From assembly GCA_963725755.1 (NCBI GenBank), contig CAVRZW010000017.1:124001-188000 (forward strand): DNA of 64,000 nt, in the 5' to 3' direction. Below, one piece after another: positions 35,488 to 46,577 of the stretch. The position numbers were made by a program, and so were the translations under genes. Source of the DNA: Rubrivivax sp963725755 (GTDB lineage Bacteria > Pseudomonadota > Gammaproteobacteria > Burkholderiales > Burkholderiaceae_C). The notes below the pieces were generated by a model. It worked only from the letters and a program-made list of their open reading frames with translations, was not told the DNA's origin and made no database searches. Each line of letters opens with the position of its first letter. Positions within the stretch are counted from its first letter, which is position 1.

Positions 35488-36192
35488 GTGAACACCTGGC
35501 CTCCATCCCGTCGCAAGCGCTTGCTGGGCCTGGGCATTCCCTTGGTGCTGCTGGCCGCGACTGTCGCAACGGCGCAGCCGCAGCGGGCTGGCTTGCCGGC
35601 CGTCAACCTGACGGTCCAGGTGCGGGTCGCCGACGAGGGGGAGCTGAACGCCGACGCCGCGCCGGCCAGCTACACGGTCGGCACGCGCCGAGAGGCGGAA
35701 GCCACCGCAGCGCCGGTGTCGCTGTCGGTGATGAACGGACAATGGGCCAACCTGCGTCTGGCGCGCTCGGTGCCTGTGCAATGGATGCAGGCCGGCGTGT
35801 TGCAGGGGGCGGCCGGTGCGGCCAGCGGCGCCGCGCCGGGGGCGGGCGGGCGCTTCGGCGGCGGCGTCGTCAATGCAGTGACCTGGATGGACGCCGGCCA
35901 GGGCCTGGCGGTGCGCGTGCGCTGGCCCGGGGGCGGTCGCCCGGCTGCGGTGGAGTTGCGTCTCGACCGCGCCGGCATCGACCCGCGGGACGGTGCCGCA
36001 CTGCCGGCCGCGCGACACACGCACGCGGGGACCCGGCTGCTCGTGCCACTGGGCCGCTGGGTGAGCTTCGCCGCCGTCAATGCCGGTGCTGTGCCGACCG
36101 AGGCGACCGGCGCCGAGCACGGCAGCCGCTGGTCCACGGCCGCGCCCGCCGGCGGCCGCCGCCTGATGCAGGTGCGCGTCTCGGCGTCCTGA
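35488..36192 (+). CDS. Secreted protein of unknown function
   Basis: About 234 aa from GTG 35488. Basic N-region and signal peptide (LLGLGIPLVLLAATVATAQP), then beta-rich sequence (LTVQVRVADEGE, NGQWANLRLARSVPVQWM, QGLAVRVRWPGGG, TRLLVPLGRWVSFAAV). No family is recognised; the alternating short strands loosely recall the secretin short domain (NolW-like), but I do not claim it. It follows the hydrolase lipoprotein by 19 bases and may be co-transcribed with it. Confidence 0.6.
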   Translation: MNTWPPSRRKRLLGLGIPLVLLAATVATAQPQRAGLPAVNLTVQVRVADEGELNADAAPASYTVGTRREAEATAAPVSLSVMNGQWANLRLARSVPVQWMQAGVLQGAAGAASGAAPGAGGRFGGGVVNAVTWMDAGQGLAVRVRWPGGGRPAAVELRLDRAGIDPRDGAALPAARHTHAGTRLLVPLGRWVSFAAVNAGAVPTEATGAEHGSRWSTAAPAGGRRLMQVRVSAS

Positions 36193-36275
36193 CCACCGCC
36201 GCGCGCGCGGGGTAAGCTTTGCGCTCGGCGGGCCGCGCGATTGGCCCCGATGAACCGCCCGCAGGAGACAAGCCG

Positions 36276-38000
36276 ATGAACCAAGCGACCGCAGCTTCCG
36301 ACACCCGTGCCCCACGCGACGGCCTTTCGCACGTCGTGGGGTCGAGTCAGCCGCCGCTGTCGGAGCTGACGATCCCGGCCTGGCTCGACGCCACCGCCGA
36401 GCGCTACCCCGAGCGCCCGGCCTGCGTCTTTCGCGAGCAGGGCCTGCGCTGGACCTGGAGCGAGCTGCGCGAGCAGGCCGATGGCTTCGCTGCCGCGCTG
36501 CTGACGCTGGGCTTCGCCAAGGGCGACCGCATCGGCATCTGGTCGCCCAACCGCAGCGAGTGGATCCTGGCGCAGTACGCGACCGCGCGCATCGGCATCG
36601 TGCTCGTCAACATCAACCCGGCCTACCGACTGGCCGAGCTCGAGTACGCGCTCAACAAGGTGGCCTGCAAGGGCATCATCAGCGCGCCGGCGTTCAAGAC
36701 CAGCCAGTACCTGCAGATGCTGCAGACGCTCGCGCCCGAGCTCGCGCATTGCGCGCCAGGGCGCTTGCAGGCCGCGCGGCTGCCCCACCTGCGCACCGTG
36801 ATCCGGATGGGCAGCGAGCCCACGCCCGGCATGTTCAACCTGCCCGTGGTTCTGGCATGGGCCGACGCTGCCGGCGTGTCCGAGGCGCGCCGCATCGGCG
36901 CCGGCCTCTCGTGCTTCGATGCCATCAACGTCCAGTTCACCAGCGGCACCACCGGCAACCCGAAAGGCGCGACGCTGACCCATCACAACATCGTCAACAA
37001 CGCCCGCGACGTCGCGCGCACGATGAACCTCGATGCCGGCGACAGCCTGTGCATCCCGGTGCCGCTGTACCACTGCTTCGGGATGGTGATGAGCTCGCTG
37101 GCCTGCACCGTCACCGGCGCCACGATGGTCTTCCCGGGCGAGGGCTTCGACCCGCTGGCCACGCTGCGCGCGGTGCACGACGAGCGCTGCACCCATCTGC
37201 ACGGCGTGCCGACGATGTTCATCGCCGAACTCGACGCGCCGGGCTTCGCCGACTTCGACCTGCGCTGTCTGCGCGGCGGCATCATGGCCGGCTCGCCCTG
37301 CCCGGTCGAGGTCATGAAGCGCGTCAACAGCGAGATGCACATGACCGAGGTGACGATCGCCTACGGCATGACCGAGACCTCGCCGGTGTCGTTCCAGAGC
37401 AGCGTCGACGACCCGGTGGACAAGCGCGTGTCGACCGTCGGCCGCGTGATGCCGCACCTGGAGGTCAAGGTCGTCGACGCCGACGGCGCCATCGTGCCGG
37501 TCGGCCAGCCGGGCGAGCTGTGCACCAAGGGCTACAGCGTGATGCTCGGCTACTGGGACGATGCCGAGCGCACCGCGGCGGCAGTCGTCGACGGCTGGAT
37601 GCACACCGGCGACCTGGCCACGATCGATGCCGAGGGCTACGGCAACATCGTCGGCCGCGTCAAGGACATGCTGATCCGCGGTGGCGAGAACGTCTATCCG
37701 CGCGAGGTCGAGGAGTTCCTGTTCCGCCACCCCAAGGTCGCGCAGGTGCAGGTCTTCGGCGTCCCCGACCCGAAGTACGGCGAGGAGGTCTGCGCCTGGG
37801 TCGTGCTCAAGCCGGGCACCAGCGCCACCGAGGCGGAGATCCGCGACTTCTGCCGCGACCAGATCGCCCACTACAAGGTGCCGCGCCACGTGCGCTTCGT
37901 CACCGAGCTGCCGATGACCGTCACCGGCAAGGCGCAGAAGTTCGTGATGCGCGCGCAGATGGTCGAGCTGCTCGGCCTGACCGAGGCGCGCACCGCCTGA
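36276..38000 (+). CDS. AMP-binding acyl-CoA synthetase (FadD/AcsF2-like)
   Basis: 574 aa. Adenylate-forming motifs: FTSGTTGNPKGATLTH (P-loop), IAYGMTETSPVSF, WMHTGDLATIDAEGYGNIVGR and RGGENVYPREVEEFLFRHP, and the C-terminal lysine region VTGKAQKFVMR. Activates a medium- or long-chain fatty or aromatic acid to its CoA ester. ATG 36276 has AGGAG eight bases upstream. First of three genes with an amidohydrolase and 3-hydroxybutyrate dehydrogenase. Confidence 0.93.
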   Translation: MNQATAASDTRAPRDGLSHVVGSSQPPLSELTIPAWLDATAERYPERPACVFREQGLRWTWSELREQADGFAAALLTLGFAKGDRIGIWSPNRSEWILAQYATARIGIVLVNINPAYRLAELEYALNKVACKGIISAPAFKTSQYLQMLQTLAPELAHCAPGRLQAARLPHLRTVIRMGSEPTPGMFNLPVVLAWADAAGVSEARRIGAGLSCFDAINVQFTSGTTGNPKGATLTHHNIVNNARDVARTMNLDAGDSLCIPVPLYHCFGMVMSSLACTVTGATMVFPGEGFDPLATLRAVHDERCTHLHGVPTMFIAELDAPGFADFDLRCLRGGIMAGSPCPVEVMKRVNSEMHMTEVTIAYGMTETSPVSFQSSVDDPVDKRVSTVGRVMPHLEVKVVDADGAIVPVGQPGELCTKGYSVMLGYWDDAERTAAAVVDGWMHTGDLATIDAEGYGNIVGRVKDMLIRGGENVYPREVEEFLFRHPKVAQVQVFGVPDPKYGEEVCAWVVLKPGTSATEAEIRDFCRDQIAHYKVPRHVRFVTELPMTVTGKAQKFVMRAQMVELLGLTEARTA

Positions 38001-38032
38001 GCCTGCTTCCCCCTTCTACAGGAGCCTTGCCG

Positions 38033-39295
38033 ATGACCGCACGTCCCGCCATCGATCTCGCGCTGACCGAGCGTATCGACGCCGCCGCGCTGGCCGCCGA
38101 AGCGCAGGTCGTCGCCTGGCGCCGCGACTTCCACCAGCACCCGGAACTCGGCAACCGCGAGTTCCGCACCGCCGCCATCGTCGCCGATCACCTGCGCAGC
38201 CTCGGCCTCGACGAGGTGCGCACCGAGGTCGCGCACACCGGCGTCGTCGGCCTGCTGCGCGGCGGCCTGCCCGGCCCGGTGGTCGCGCTGCGCGCCGACA
38301 TGGACGCGCTGCCGGTGGCCGAGGCGGTCGACCTGCCCTTTGCGTCCAAGGCCACCGCGCCGTGGAACGGCGAGATGGTCGGCGTGATGCATGCCTGCGG
38401 CCACGACTGCCACACCGCGATCCTGATGGGCGTCGCCAGCGTGCTTGCCGGCCTGCGCTCCGAGCTGCGCGGCAGTGTCAAGTTCATCTTCCAGCCGGCC
38501 GAGGAGATGCCGCCCGAGGGCGAAGACGGCGGCGCCAAGATGATGATCGAGCAGGGCGCGCTCGAGAAGCCGACGCCGCAGGCGATCTTCGGCCTGCACG
38601 TGACCTCGCGCCTGCCGCTGGGCGTGGTCGGCTACCGGCCGGGACCGACGATGGCCAGCTCCGACCGCCTGAAGATCACCGTCCACGGCCGCCAGACCCA
38701 TGGCGCCGCGCCCTGGCTGGGCGTCGACCCGATCGTCACCGCGGCGCAGGTCGTGCTGGGGCTGCAGACGGTGGTCAGCCGCGGCCTCGACCTCACGCGC
38801 GAGCCCGCCGTGGTGACCATCGGCGCGATCAAGGGTGGCGTGCGCGAGAACATCATCCCCGACTCGGTCGAGATGCGCGGCACGATCCGCGCCTTCGACG
38901 AAGGGATGCGCGACGAGATCCACGAGCGCGTGACGACGCTGGCCGAAGCCGTCAGCCGCGGCTCGCGCGCGGGCTGCACGGTGTGCATCAGCAAGAACTA
39001 CCCGGTCACCGTCAACGACCCGGCGCTCACCGAGGCGATGCTGCCGACGCTCGCCCGGGTGGCCGGTGCGGGCCTGCAGCTGGTGCCCAAGGTCACCGGC
39101 TCGGAAGACTTCTCCTACTTCCAGCGCCTGGTGCCGGGTTTGTTTTTCTTCGTCGGCGTCACGCCGCCGGGAACCGATCCCGCCACCGCGCCGTCGAACC
39201 ACTCGCCCCGCTTCTTCGCCGACGAGCGCAGCCTGCTGATCGGCGTGCGCTCGCTGGCCCACCTGGCTGTCGACTACCTCGCCGCAGGCGCGTGA
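38033..39295 (+). CDS. M20-family amidohydrolase (hippurate hydrolase-like)
   Basis: 420 aa. Metal-binding motifs: HQHPELGNREFRT, VALRADMDALPV, GVMHACGHDCHTAILMG, FIFQPAEEMPPEGE, and SEDFSYFQ. Cleaves N-acyl or aromatic amino acid amides in this family. ATG 38033 preceded by AGGAG with an eight-base spacer. Lies 32 bases after the acyl-CoA synthetase and 29 bases before bdhA, so one operon. Confidence 0.92.
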   Translation: MTARPAIDLALTERIDAAALAAEAQVVAWRRDFHQHPELGNREFRTAAIVADHLRSLGLDEVRTEVAHTGVVGLLRGGLPGPVVALRADMDALPVAEAVDLPFASKATAPWNGEMVGVMHACGHDCHTAILMGVASVLAGLRSELRGSVKFIFQPAEEMPPEGEDGGAKMMIEQGALEKPTPQAIFGLHVTSRLPLGVVGYRPGPTMASSDRLKITVHGRQTHGAAPWLGVDPIVTAAQVVLGLQTVVSRGLDLTREPAVVTIGAIKGGVRENIIPDSVEMRGTIRAFDEGMRDEIHERVTTLAEAVSRGSRAGCTVCISKNYPVTVNDPALTEAMLPTLARVAGAGLQLVPKVTGSEDFSYFQRLVPGLFFFVGVTPPGTDPATAPSNHSPRFFADERSLLIGVRSLAHLAVDYLAAGA

Positions 39296-39324
39296 CGCGA
39301 CTCGAACCCGCAAAGGACATCTGC

Positions 39325-40108
39325 ATGAAGCTCAAGGACAAGGTCTGCATCGTCACCGGTGCCGCCAGCGGCATCGGCCGTGAGATCGCGCTCACCTATG
39401 CCCGCGAGGGCGGCAGAGTGGTGATCGCCGACCTCAACCTGGGCGCATCGCAGGCGGTGGCCGACCAGATCGTCACCGGCGGCGGCACGGCGATGGCCGT
39501 GGCGATGGACGTGACCAGCGAGGAGCAGGTCAATTCCGCGGTGGCCGCGGTGGTGGCTGCGTACGGCGACGTCGACGTGCTGGTCAGCAACGCCGGCATC
39601 CAGATCGTTCACCCGGTCGAGGAATTTCCTTTCGCCGACTGGAAGAAGATGCTCGCGATCCACCTCGACGGCGCCTTCCTCACCACCAAGGCCTGCATCC
39701 CGCACATGAAGGCCTCGGGCCGCGGCGGCAGCATCATCTACATGGGCTCGGTGCACTCCAAGGAAGCGTCGGTGCTCAAGTCGGCCTACGTCACCGCCAA
39801 GCATGGGCTGATCGGGCTGTGCAAGACGGTGGCCAAGGAGGGCGGCAAGTACGGCGTGCGTGCCAACGTCATCTGCCCCGGCTTCGTGCGCACGCCGCTG
39901 GTCGAAAAGCAGATCCCCGAGCAGAGCGAGGGCGCTGGGCATCAGCGAGGACGACGTGATCAAGAAGGTGATGCTCAAGGACACGGTGGACGGCGAGTTC
40001 ACCACCGTGCAGGACGTGGCCGAAGTGGCGCTGCTGTTCGCCGGTTTCAACTCGAACGCGCTGACCGGGCAGTCGGTCGTCGTCAGCCACGGCTGGTTCA
40101 TGCAGTGA
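39325..40108 (+). CDS. bdhA: 3-hydroxybutyrate dehydrogenase (frameshifted as read)
   Basis: SDR enzyme interconverting 3-hydroxybutyrate and acetoacetate in PHB/ketone-body metabolism. Rossmann motif VTGAASGIGREIAL, catalytic Ser in YMGSVHSKEAS, and Tyr/Lys in SAYVTAKHGLIG. The frame breaks after VEKQIPEQ; removing one A near 39925 restores ARALGISEDDVIKKVMLKDT... to the family-typical end VVSHGWFMQ, giving 260 aa, the usual length. ATG has AAGGA seven bases upstream. Probably an assembly error, not a pseudogene. Confidence 0.88.
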
Positions 40109-40124
40109 CCGGCAATGCCCGTGT

Positions 40125-40140
40125 CATGTGATGTCACATG
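40125..40140. promoter_or_regulatory. Palindrome CATGTGA-TG-TCACATG
   Basis: Seven-base perfect arms with a two-base centre, 17 bases after the bdhA stop and 17 bases upstream of the pal -35. Could be a regulator binding site or part of the bdhA 3' end; the symmetry and low GC stand out locally. Confidence 0.4.
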
Positions 40141-40156
40141 ATGCAATGGGCTATCC

Positions 40157-40184
40157 TTGCGGCGGTCATTTGTAGCAATATAGT
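40157..40184 (+). promoter_or_regulatory. Likely sigma-70 promoter of pal
   Basis: TTGCGG (40157-40162), 16-base spacer, TATAGT (40179-40184). The -10 is 5/6 and the surrounding sequence is unusually AT-rich for this genome. It would start transcription about 75 bases before the pal GTG. Confidence 0.55.
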
Positions 40185-40266
40185 TTTGGCAGAATGCAAA
40201 GTGGCCAATTCCGGCCGAATTCAAGTGACTGCGGGTCGAAAGCCCCGCCTCGATGGAGATCCCACA

Positions 40267-40825
40267 GTGACCACCGCCAAGACCTATGCGCTCCTGACCC
40301 TGCTCGCTGCCACGCTGGCGGCCTGCAGTTCCACGCCCACCGTCAAGCCCGCGGCGGCACCCGCGCCAGTGGCTGCGCCTGCGCCTGCGCCGACGCCCGC
40401 GCCGCCGCCGGCTGCGCCGAAGGCGATGGACCAGTCGATGATGCAGAGCGAGCCGCTGCCGGCCTACCTCGATCCCAGGAGCAGCGATCTCCACCGAGCG
40501 CAGCGTGTACTTCGATTTCGACAAGTACAACCTGAAGAAGGAGTACGACCAGGTCATCGAACTGCACGGCAAGTACCTGTCGTCCAATGCCGCGCTGGCG
40601 GTGAAGGTCGAAGGCAACTGCGACGAGCGCGGCAGCGCCGAGTACAACCTGGCACTGGGCCAGAGGCGTGCCGAGGCGGTCGTCAAGGCATTGGAGATCT
40701 ACGGTGTCAAGGGTTCGCAGATGGAAGCCATCAGCTGGGGCAAGGAAAAGCCCAAGGCGCTGGGGCATGACGAAGCTGCGTGGGCCCAGAACCGCCGCGC
40801 CGACATCACCTACCCGACCAAGTGA
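40267..40825 (+). CDS. pal: Peptidoglycan-associated lipoprotein Pal (frameshifted as read)
   Basis: Outer-membrane lipoprotein of the Tol-Pal system. Lipobox LAAC in LLTLLAATLAACSS, a Pro/Ala linker, then the OmpA-like domain: VYFDFDKYNLKKEYDQVIEL, VEGNCDERGSAEYNLALGQR (peptidoglycan-binding) and WAQNRRADITY. The frame breaks before the OmpA domain; one extra A near 40483 (GGAGCAGCG for GGAGCGCG) explains it and gives about 185 aa. GTG start with GGAGA upstream. tolB is not adjacent. Pal is normally maintained, so an error in the sequence is likely. Confidence 0.88.
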
Positions 40826-40889
40826 AATTCACACGGCCCGCGCGCTTGCGGGCTGTACAGGTGCATTGAACCAAATATATATTCCAGCT

Positions 40890-40963
40890 ACCGCTTGGCG
40901 CCCAACCGCGCCGGGCGGCCAGGAGTAGCAAGTTTTCGGGGCCCTTCGCGGGCCCCGCTTTTT
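40890..40963 (+). ncRNA. Candidate small RNA downstream of pal
   Basis: A promoter-like TGTACA (40854) - 18 bases - TATATT (40878-40883), in an unusually AT-rich patch, is followed 55-80 bases later by a strong intrinsic terminator. No ORF of note lies between. It could equally be the extended 3' UTR of pal. Confidence 0.25.
40937..40963 (+). terminator. Intrinsic terminator
   Basis: CGGGGCCC - TTCGC - GGGCCCCG stem of eight perfect pairs followed by CTTTTT. Ends pal (112 bases downstream of its stop) and/or the candidate small RNA. Confidence 0.85.
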
Positions 40964-41018
40964 GGGGCGCACTCGGCCGTGACCCGACCGAGCCGCTGCG
41001 GCGACCCAGGAATGCACC

Positions 41019-41536
41019 ATGCCCGACAAGACCCCCGCGGCGGCGGCCGCCGCCGCGTTCGACGATTCAGGCCAACGGCCAGGCGGCAGCCCGCGTGCTG
41101 CGCCGGTTCAGGCTCGTCTTCAACACCGTCAAGACCCACTTCCAGCAGGTCGAGAAGCGGGCCGGCGTGGGCGGCGCCCAGCTCTGGGCGCTGAGCGTCA
41201 TCCAGGCCCGGCCCGGCTTGGGCGTGAACCAGCTGGCCCAGGCGATGGACATCCACCAGACGACGGCGAGCAACCTCGTCAAGGCGCTGGTCAAGGCGCA
41301 GATGGTCGCCGCCGAGAGGAACGGCCCCGACCGGCGCACGGTGCAACTGCGCGTGCTTGCCCGCCGGCCAGCGCGTGCTGCGCAAGGCGCCCGGCCCCTT
41401 CACCGGCGTGCTGCCCGAGGCGCTGGCGCGGCTCGACCCGCAGACGCTGGAGCGGCTGGACCATGACCTGGCGGTGCTGATCGCCGTGCTCGGGGCCGAC
41501 GATCGCGCCGCCGGGATCCCGCTGGCGCAGATGTAG
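41019..41536 (+). CDS. MarR-family transcriptional regulator (two frameshifts as read)
   Basis: Three overlapping frames together give one MarR protein of about 171 aa: MPDKTPAAAAAAAFDD, then QANGQAAARVLRRFRLVFNT and VGGAQLWALSVIQARPGLGV with helix-turn-helix LAQAMDIHQTTASNLVKALV, then PAGQRVLRKAPGPFTGVLPE ending GIPLAQM. Breaks are near 41067 (extra T) and 41360 (extra base before CCCGCCGGC). Both are single-base insertions. Target genes unknown; next is a small secreted protein. Confidence 0.7.
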
Positions 41537-41852
41537 CCGCCTGGGATGCGGCGCCTGGACGCATCCGCGTCCTTCGGGCTGGTCGTCTCTGCCGGCAGCG
41601 ACACGATCTTGACGCGTTCTTGATCCCGACCCCTCGCAGCCGCGGTACCTGGCCACCGAGGCGGCCGTGGGCTATCGCTTCGTGCCGTGACGGGAGGCAG
41701 AAGACACGCATTTTTGCGTGTGCGCAATGGTCCCGATACCGGCCGGTGCTGGAATGCCCGGCATCGGACGCCGCGCCCGCGGCCGATGAATGGGTCGCCC
41801 GGCGGGTGCAGCGGCACCGCTTCGCCGCTCGCGCGGCCTGGAAGGAATGACC
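41537..41852. other. Intergenic region, 316 bases
   Basis: No convincing gene. It holds a perfect inverted repeat ACACGCA-TTTT-TGCGTGT at 41704-41721 and, just before it, an open stretch ending in YLATEAAVGYRFVP and TGA at 41688-41690 that looks like the C-terminus of an outer-membrane barrel protein. The latter may be a gene remnant but is too short to prove. Confidence 0.4.
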
Positions 41853-42509
41853 ATGAAAAGAGTTTCGTCGACTGTCCTCGTCGCCGCATTGGCGCTCGCT
41901 GCCGGCTCGGCACTGGCCCAGCCGCGCCACGATCATCGCGGCCCCGGTGGCCCGGCCGGCCCGGCCGGCTACCGCGGCGGCCTGGTGCTGGACCAGCGCT
42001 ACCGTCACGACCATTACTACCCGGCGCGGGGGGCCTCGCTCTCGATACTGCCGCGCGGCACCGTCAGCATCGGCTTCGGCGGCGGCAACTATTTCTTCCA
42101 CGGCGGGGTCTGGTTCCGCCCGCTGGGCGGACGCTTCGTCGTCGTCGTGCCGCCGGTCGGCATCTTCGTGCCGTTGCTGCCACCGGCCTACGTGACGCTG
42201 TGGATCGGCGGCGTTCCCTACTACTACGCCGACGGCGTCTACTACGCCGCCGTCCCCGGCCAGGGCTACCAGGTTGTGGGCCCGCCGCCGGGCGCCGATG
42301 CTGCGCAGCCCGGGCCGACCGCTGCCGCGCCCACCCGGCCCGAGCCGGTGATCTATCCGCGCAATGGCCAGTCGGCGCAGCAGACCGAGGCCGACCGCCA
42401 GGAATGCAACCGCTGGGCCACCACCCAGCCCGCGGCCCTGGCCGACGCCGATGTCTTCCAGCGCGCCGTCGCCGCCTGCATGGACGCGCGCGGCTACACC
42501 TTGCGCTGA
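41853..42509 (+). CDS. Small secreted Gly/Tyr-rich protein (DUF6515-like)
   Basis: 218 aa. Signal peptide (VSSTVLVAALALAAGSALAQ), His/Gly/Pro-rich segment, then a beta-rich hydrophobic core GNYFFHGGVWFRPLGGRFVV, VPPVGIFVPLLPPAYVTLWI and YYYADGVYYAAVPGQGYQVV, as in the 'periplasmic YXXXGVYY' proteins common in proteobacteria, and a C-terminal QTEADRQECNRWATTQ. Start 41853 is chosen because GAAGGA sits six bases upstream; an ATG at 41847 would abut it. Function unknown. Confidence 0.75.
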   Translation: MKRVSSTVLVAALALAAGSALAQPRHDHRGPGGPAGPAGYRGGLVLDQRYRHDHYYPARGASLSILPRGTVSIGFGGGNYFFHGGVWFRPLGGRFVVVVPPVGIFVPLLPPAYVTLWIGGVPYYYADGVYYAAVPGQGYQVVGPPPGADAAQPGPTAAAPTRPEPVIYPRNGQSAQQTEADRQECNRWATTQPAALADADVFQRAVAACMDARGYTLR

Positions 42510-42612
42510 AGCCCGGGCCGGGCGGGCGTGCTGCGGCCCTCGGCCGGGCGGCTTGCATTGGCGCCGGTCCTTGGGCCGGCGAGGGTTCGCTCGCGCGGCC
42601 TGGCGTCCCGGC

Positions 42613-44578
<1,966 letters not shown>

Positions 44579-44591
44579 CGGAGCCGGCCGC

Positions 44592-45833
44592 TCAACGTGC
44601 CTGGGCGATGCGCACGCGGCCGCCGTCGGCCACCTGGGCCCCGACCGGCACCAGGCGGTCGCCGGCGCGCAGACTGCCTCGGGCATCCGGCGCGTTTGCG
44701 ATCACCTCGCACCAGCCGCCGGCGCACAGCCCCAGGCGCACGGCGCGGTGCACGGCGCGGCCGTCCTCGACGCGCTGGACCCAGGGCGCCGGGCCGTCGG
44801 CGGCGTGGACCACGTCGATGGGCACGACGAGCGCGCCCGGCCGGCGCGCGACCTCGATGTCGACCGACACCGTCATGTCCTGGCGCAGCGCGGCCGGCGG
44901 CGCGGGCACGTCGAGCTTGACCTCGACCGCGCCGGTCTGCGCGTTGATGCCCGGGTTGATGTAGACCAGCTCGGCGGCGAAGCGCTGCTGCGGGTAGGCG
45001 TCGGCCGCGGCCAGCGCCTTCTGGCCGAGTGCCAGCAGGTGCAGATTCTTCTCGTCGATGGCGACCACGAGCTGCGTGCGCCCCGTCGGCGACAGCGTCA
45101 TCAGCACCTTGCCTGGCTGCACCGTGTCGCCGGCCTCGACGTTGCGCGCGATCAGCACTCCGGTGGCGGGGGCGCGGATCGTCGCGTAGCCGCTGCGTGC
45201 GCGGGCCGCGGCGGCGGCCGCCTCGGCCTGTGCGAGCGCTGCCTCGGCGACGGCGGAATCGCTGCCCGACGGGCCTAGCGTCTCCAGCTGCTTGCGTGCC
45301 GCGCGCCACTGCGCGTCGGCCAGCGCCAGCGCCTTGGCCGAGTCGTCCAGCGCCGCCTGGCCGACGAAACCCTGGCGGAAGAGGTCGCGGTTGCGCAGCT
45401 CCTGCGCCCGCGCGTTGTCCAGCGTCGCCTGCGCCTGGCGCAGGGCCTGTTCGGCCACCGGCGCCTGCACCTCGCGCAACTGTCGCAGGTGCGCCTGCGC
45501 CTGCACCACGGCCACCTCGGCCTGGCGCTGTGCCGCCTGCAGCTCGGTGGCGTCGAGCACGACCAGGACCTCGCCGGCCTTCACGGTCTGGCCCTCGGCC
45601 ACCGGCACCCGGACCACGGCGGCGGTGATCTGCGCGCCGATATCCACCCGGTGCGGCGCCTCGACATGACCGCTGGCGACCACCGTCTGCACGAAATCGC
45701 GCTGCACCACGGTGGCGACGGCGACGCTGGTGCCCAGCTGCCAGCGCAGCACGCCCCAGGCCACGGTGGTCGCGACCAGCAACGCGGGCAGCAGCCAGAC
45801 GCGCCAGCGCGGCTTCGAGGTCGATGCGGTCAT
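44592..45833 (-). CDS. Membrane-fusion protein of ABC exporter (MacA/HlyD family)
   Basis: 413 aa. N-terminal anchor (WLLPALLVATTVAWGVLRW), lipoyl halves (EGQTVKAGEVLVVLDATELQ; YATIRAPATGVLIARNVEAG), coiled-coil hairpin and beta-barrel (PQQRFAAELVYINPGINAQ). ATG 45833 chosen at MTASTSKPRW. First gene of the minus-strand trio. Confidence 0.9.
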   Translation of the reverse strand: MTASTSKPRWRVWLLPALLVATTVAWGVLRWQLGTSVAVATVVQRDFVQTVVASGHVEAPHRVDIGAQITAAVVRVPVAEGQTVKAGEVLVVLDATELQAAQRQAEVAVVQAQAHLRQLREVQAPVAEQALRQAQATLDNARAQELRNRDLFRQGFVGQAALDDSAKALALADAQWRAARKQLETLGPSGSDSAVAEAALAQAEAAAAAARARSGYATIRAPATGVLIARNVEAGDTVQPGKVLMTLSPTGRTQLVVAIDEKNLHLLALGQKALAAADAYPQQRFAAELVYINPGINAQTGAVEVKLDVPAPPAALRQDMTVSVDIEVARRPGALVVPIDVVHAADGPAPWVQRVEDGRAVHRAVRLGLCAGGWCEVIANAPDARGSLRAGDRLVPVGAQVADGGRVRIAQAR

Positions 45834-45938
45834 GTTCGAAAATCCGGTTGCCGCCGAGTATCGGCCGCGCCGGTGCCGGCGCGCCACTGCCGACGCCGGT
45901 GTTTGACGGCGATCAAACGCGCGCCGGCCGGCGCCGCC

Positions 45939-46550
45939 TCAGACCCGCGCCAGTACCAGCAGCAGGTTGTTGGCCGGCATCGCCACCCGCTCGCGCAGGG
46001 CCAGGCCGGCAGCTTCGGCGGTGGCGACGACGTCGGACAGCAGGCGCAGGCCCCAGGCCGGGTCGCGCGCGCGCAGGTCGGCGTCGAAGGCGACGTTGCC
46101 CGCGGCCAGCGGCTCGCCGTCGACGCGGTAGGGGCCGTACAGCAGCAGCAGGCCGGCCTCGTCCAGATGGCGCGCCGCGCCTTGCATCAATGCGGCGCAG
46201 GTGGCCCAGGGCGCGATGTGCAACAGGTTGGCGCAGAACACCAGATCGACCGGCGCCGGCGCGCCCGCCCAGGCCGGTGCCAGCACGTCGAGATGCAGCG
46301 GCGGCAGCACGTTCGGCAGCCCGGCGCACCAAGCGGCGATCGACGGCAGGCTGCGCGCGTCGCCATCGGTCGGCTGCCATTGCCAACCTGGCAGGGCAGC
46401 GGCGAAATGCGCCGCATGCTGCCCGGTACCGGTGGCGATCTCCAGCGCCAGGCCGCACGCCGGCAGCAGGCGCAGCAGCTCGCCCAGGATCGGGCCGCGG
46501 TTGCGCTCGGCGGCGGGGCTGTGCCGGCGGGAATCGGCTTGCATCGTCAT
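45939..46550 (-). CDS. DUF938 SAM-dependent methyltransferase-like protein
   Basis: 203 aa. SAM-binding motif I LALEIATGTGQHAAHFAAAL, the DUF938 hallmarks AAERNRGPIL near the N-terminus and CANLLHIAPWATC, and YGPYRVDGEPLAAGNVAFDA. Family is widespread and uncharacterised; substrate unknown. Located between the exporter and the RIO kinase, all on the minus strand. Confidence 0.9.
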   Translation of the reverse strand: MTMQADSRRHSPAAERNRGPILGELLRLLPACGLALEIATGTGQHAAHFAAALPGWQWQPTDGDARSLPSIAAWCAGLPNVLPPLHLDVLAPAWAGAPAPVDLVFCANLLHIAPWATCAALMQGAARHLDEAGLLLLYGPYRVDGEPLAAGNVAFDADLRARDPAWGLRLLSDVVATAEAAGLALRERVAMPANNLLLVLARV

Positions 46551-46577
46551 GAGCGGGTCGGCGGCATGCGGCCGCGC

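Noticed and set aside
40860..40935. tRNA-like sequence after pal
   Set aside because: No cloverleaf arms or T-loop consensus could be folded.
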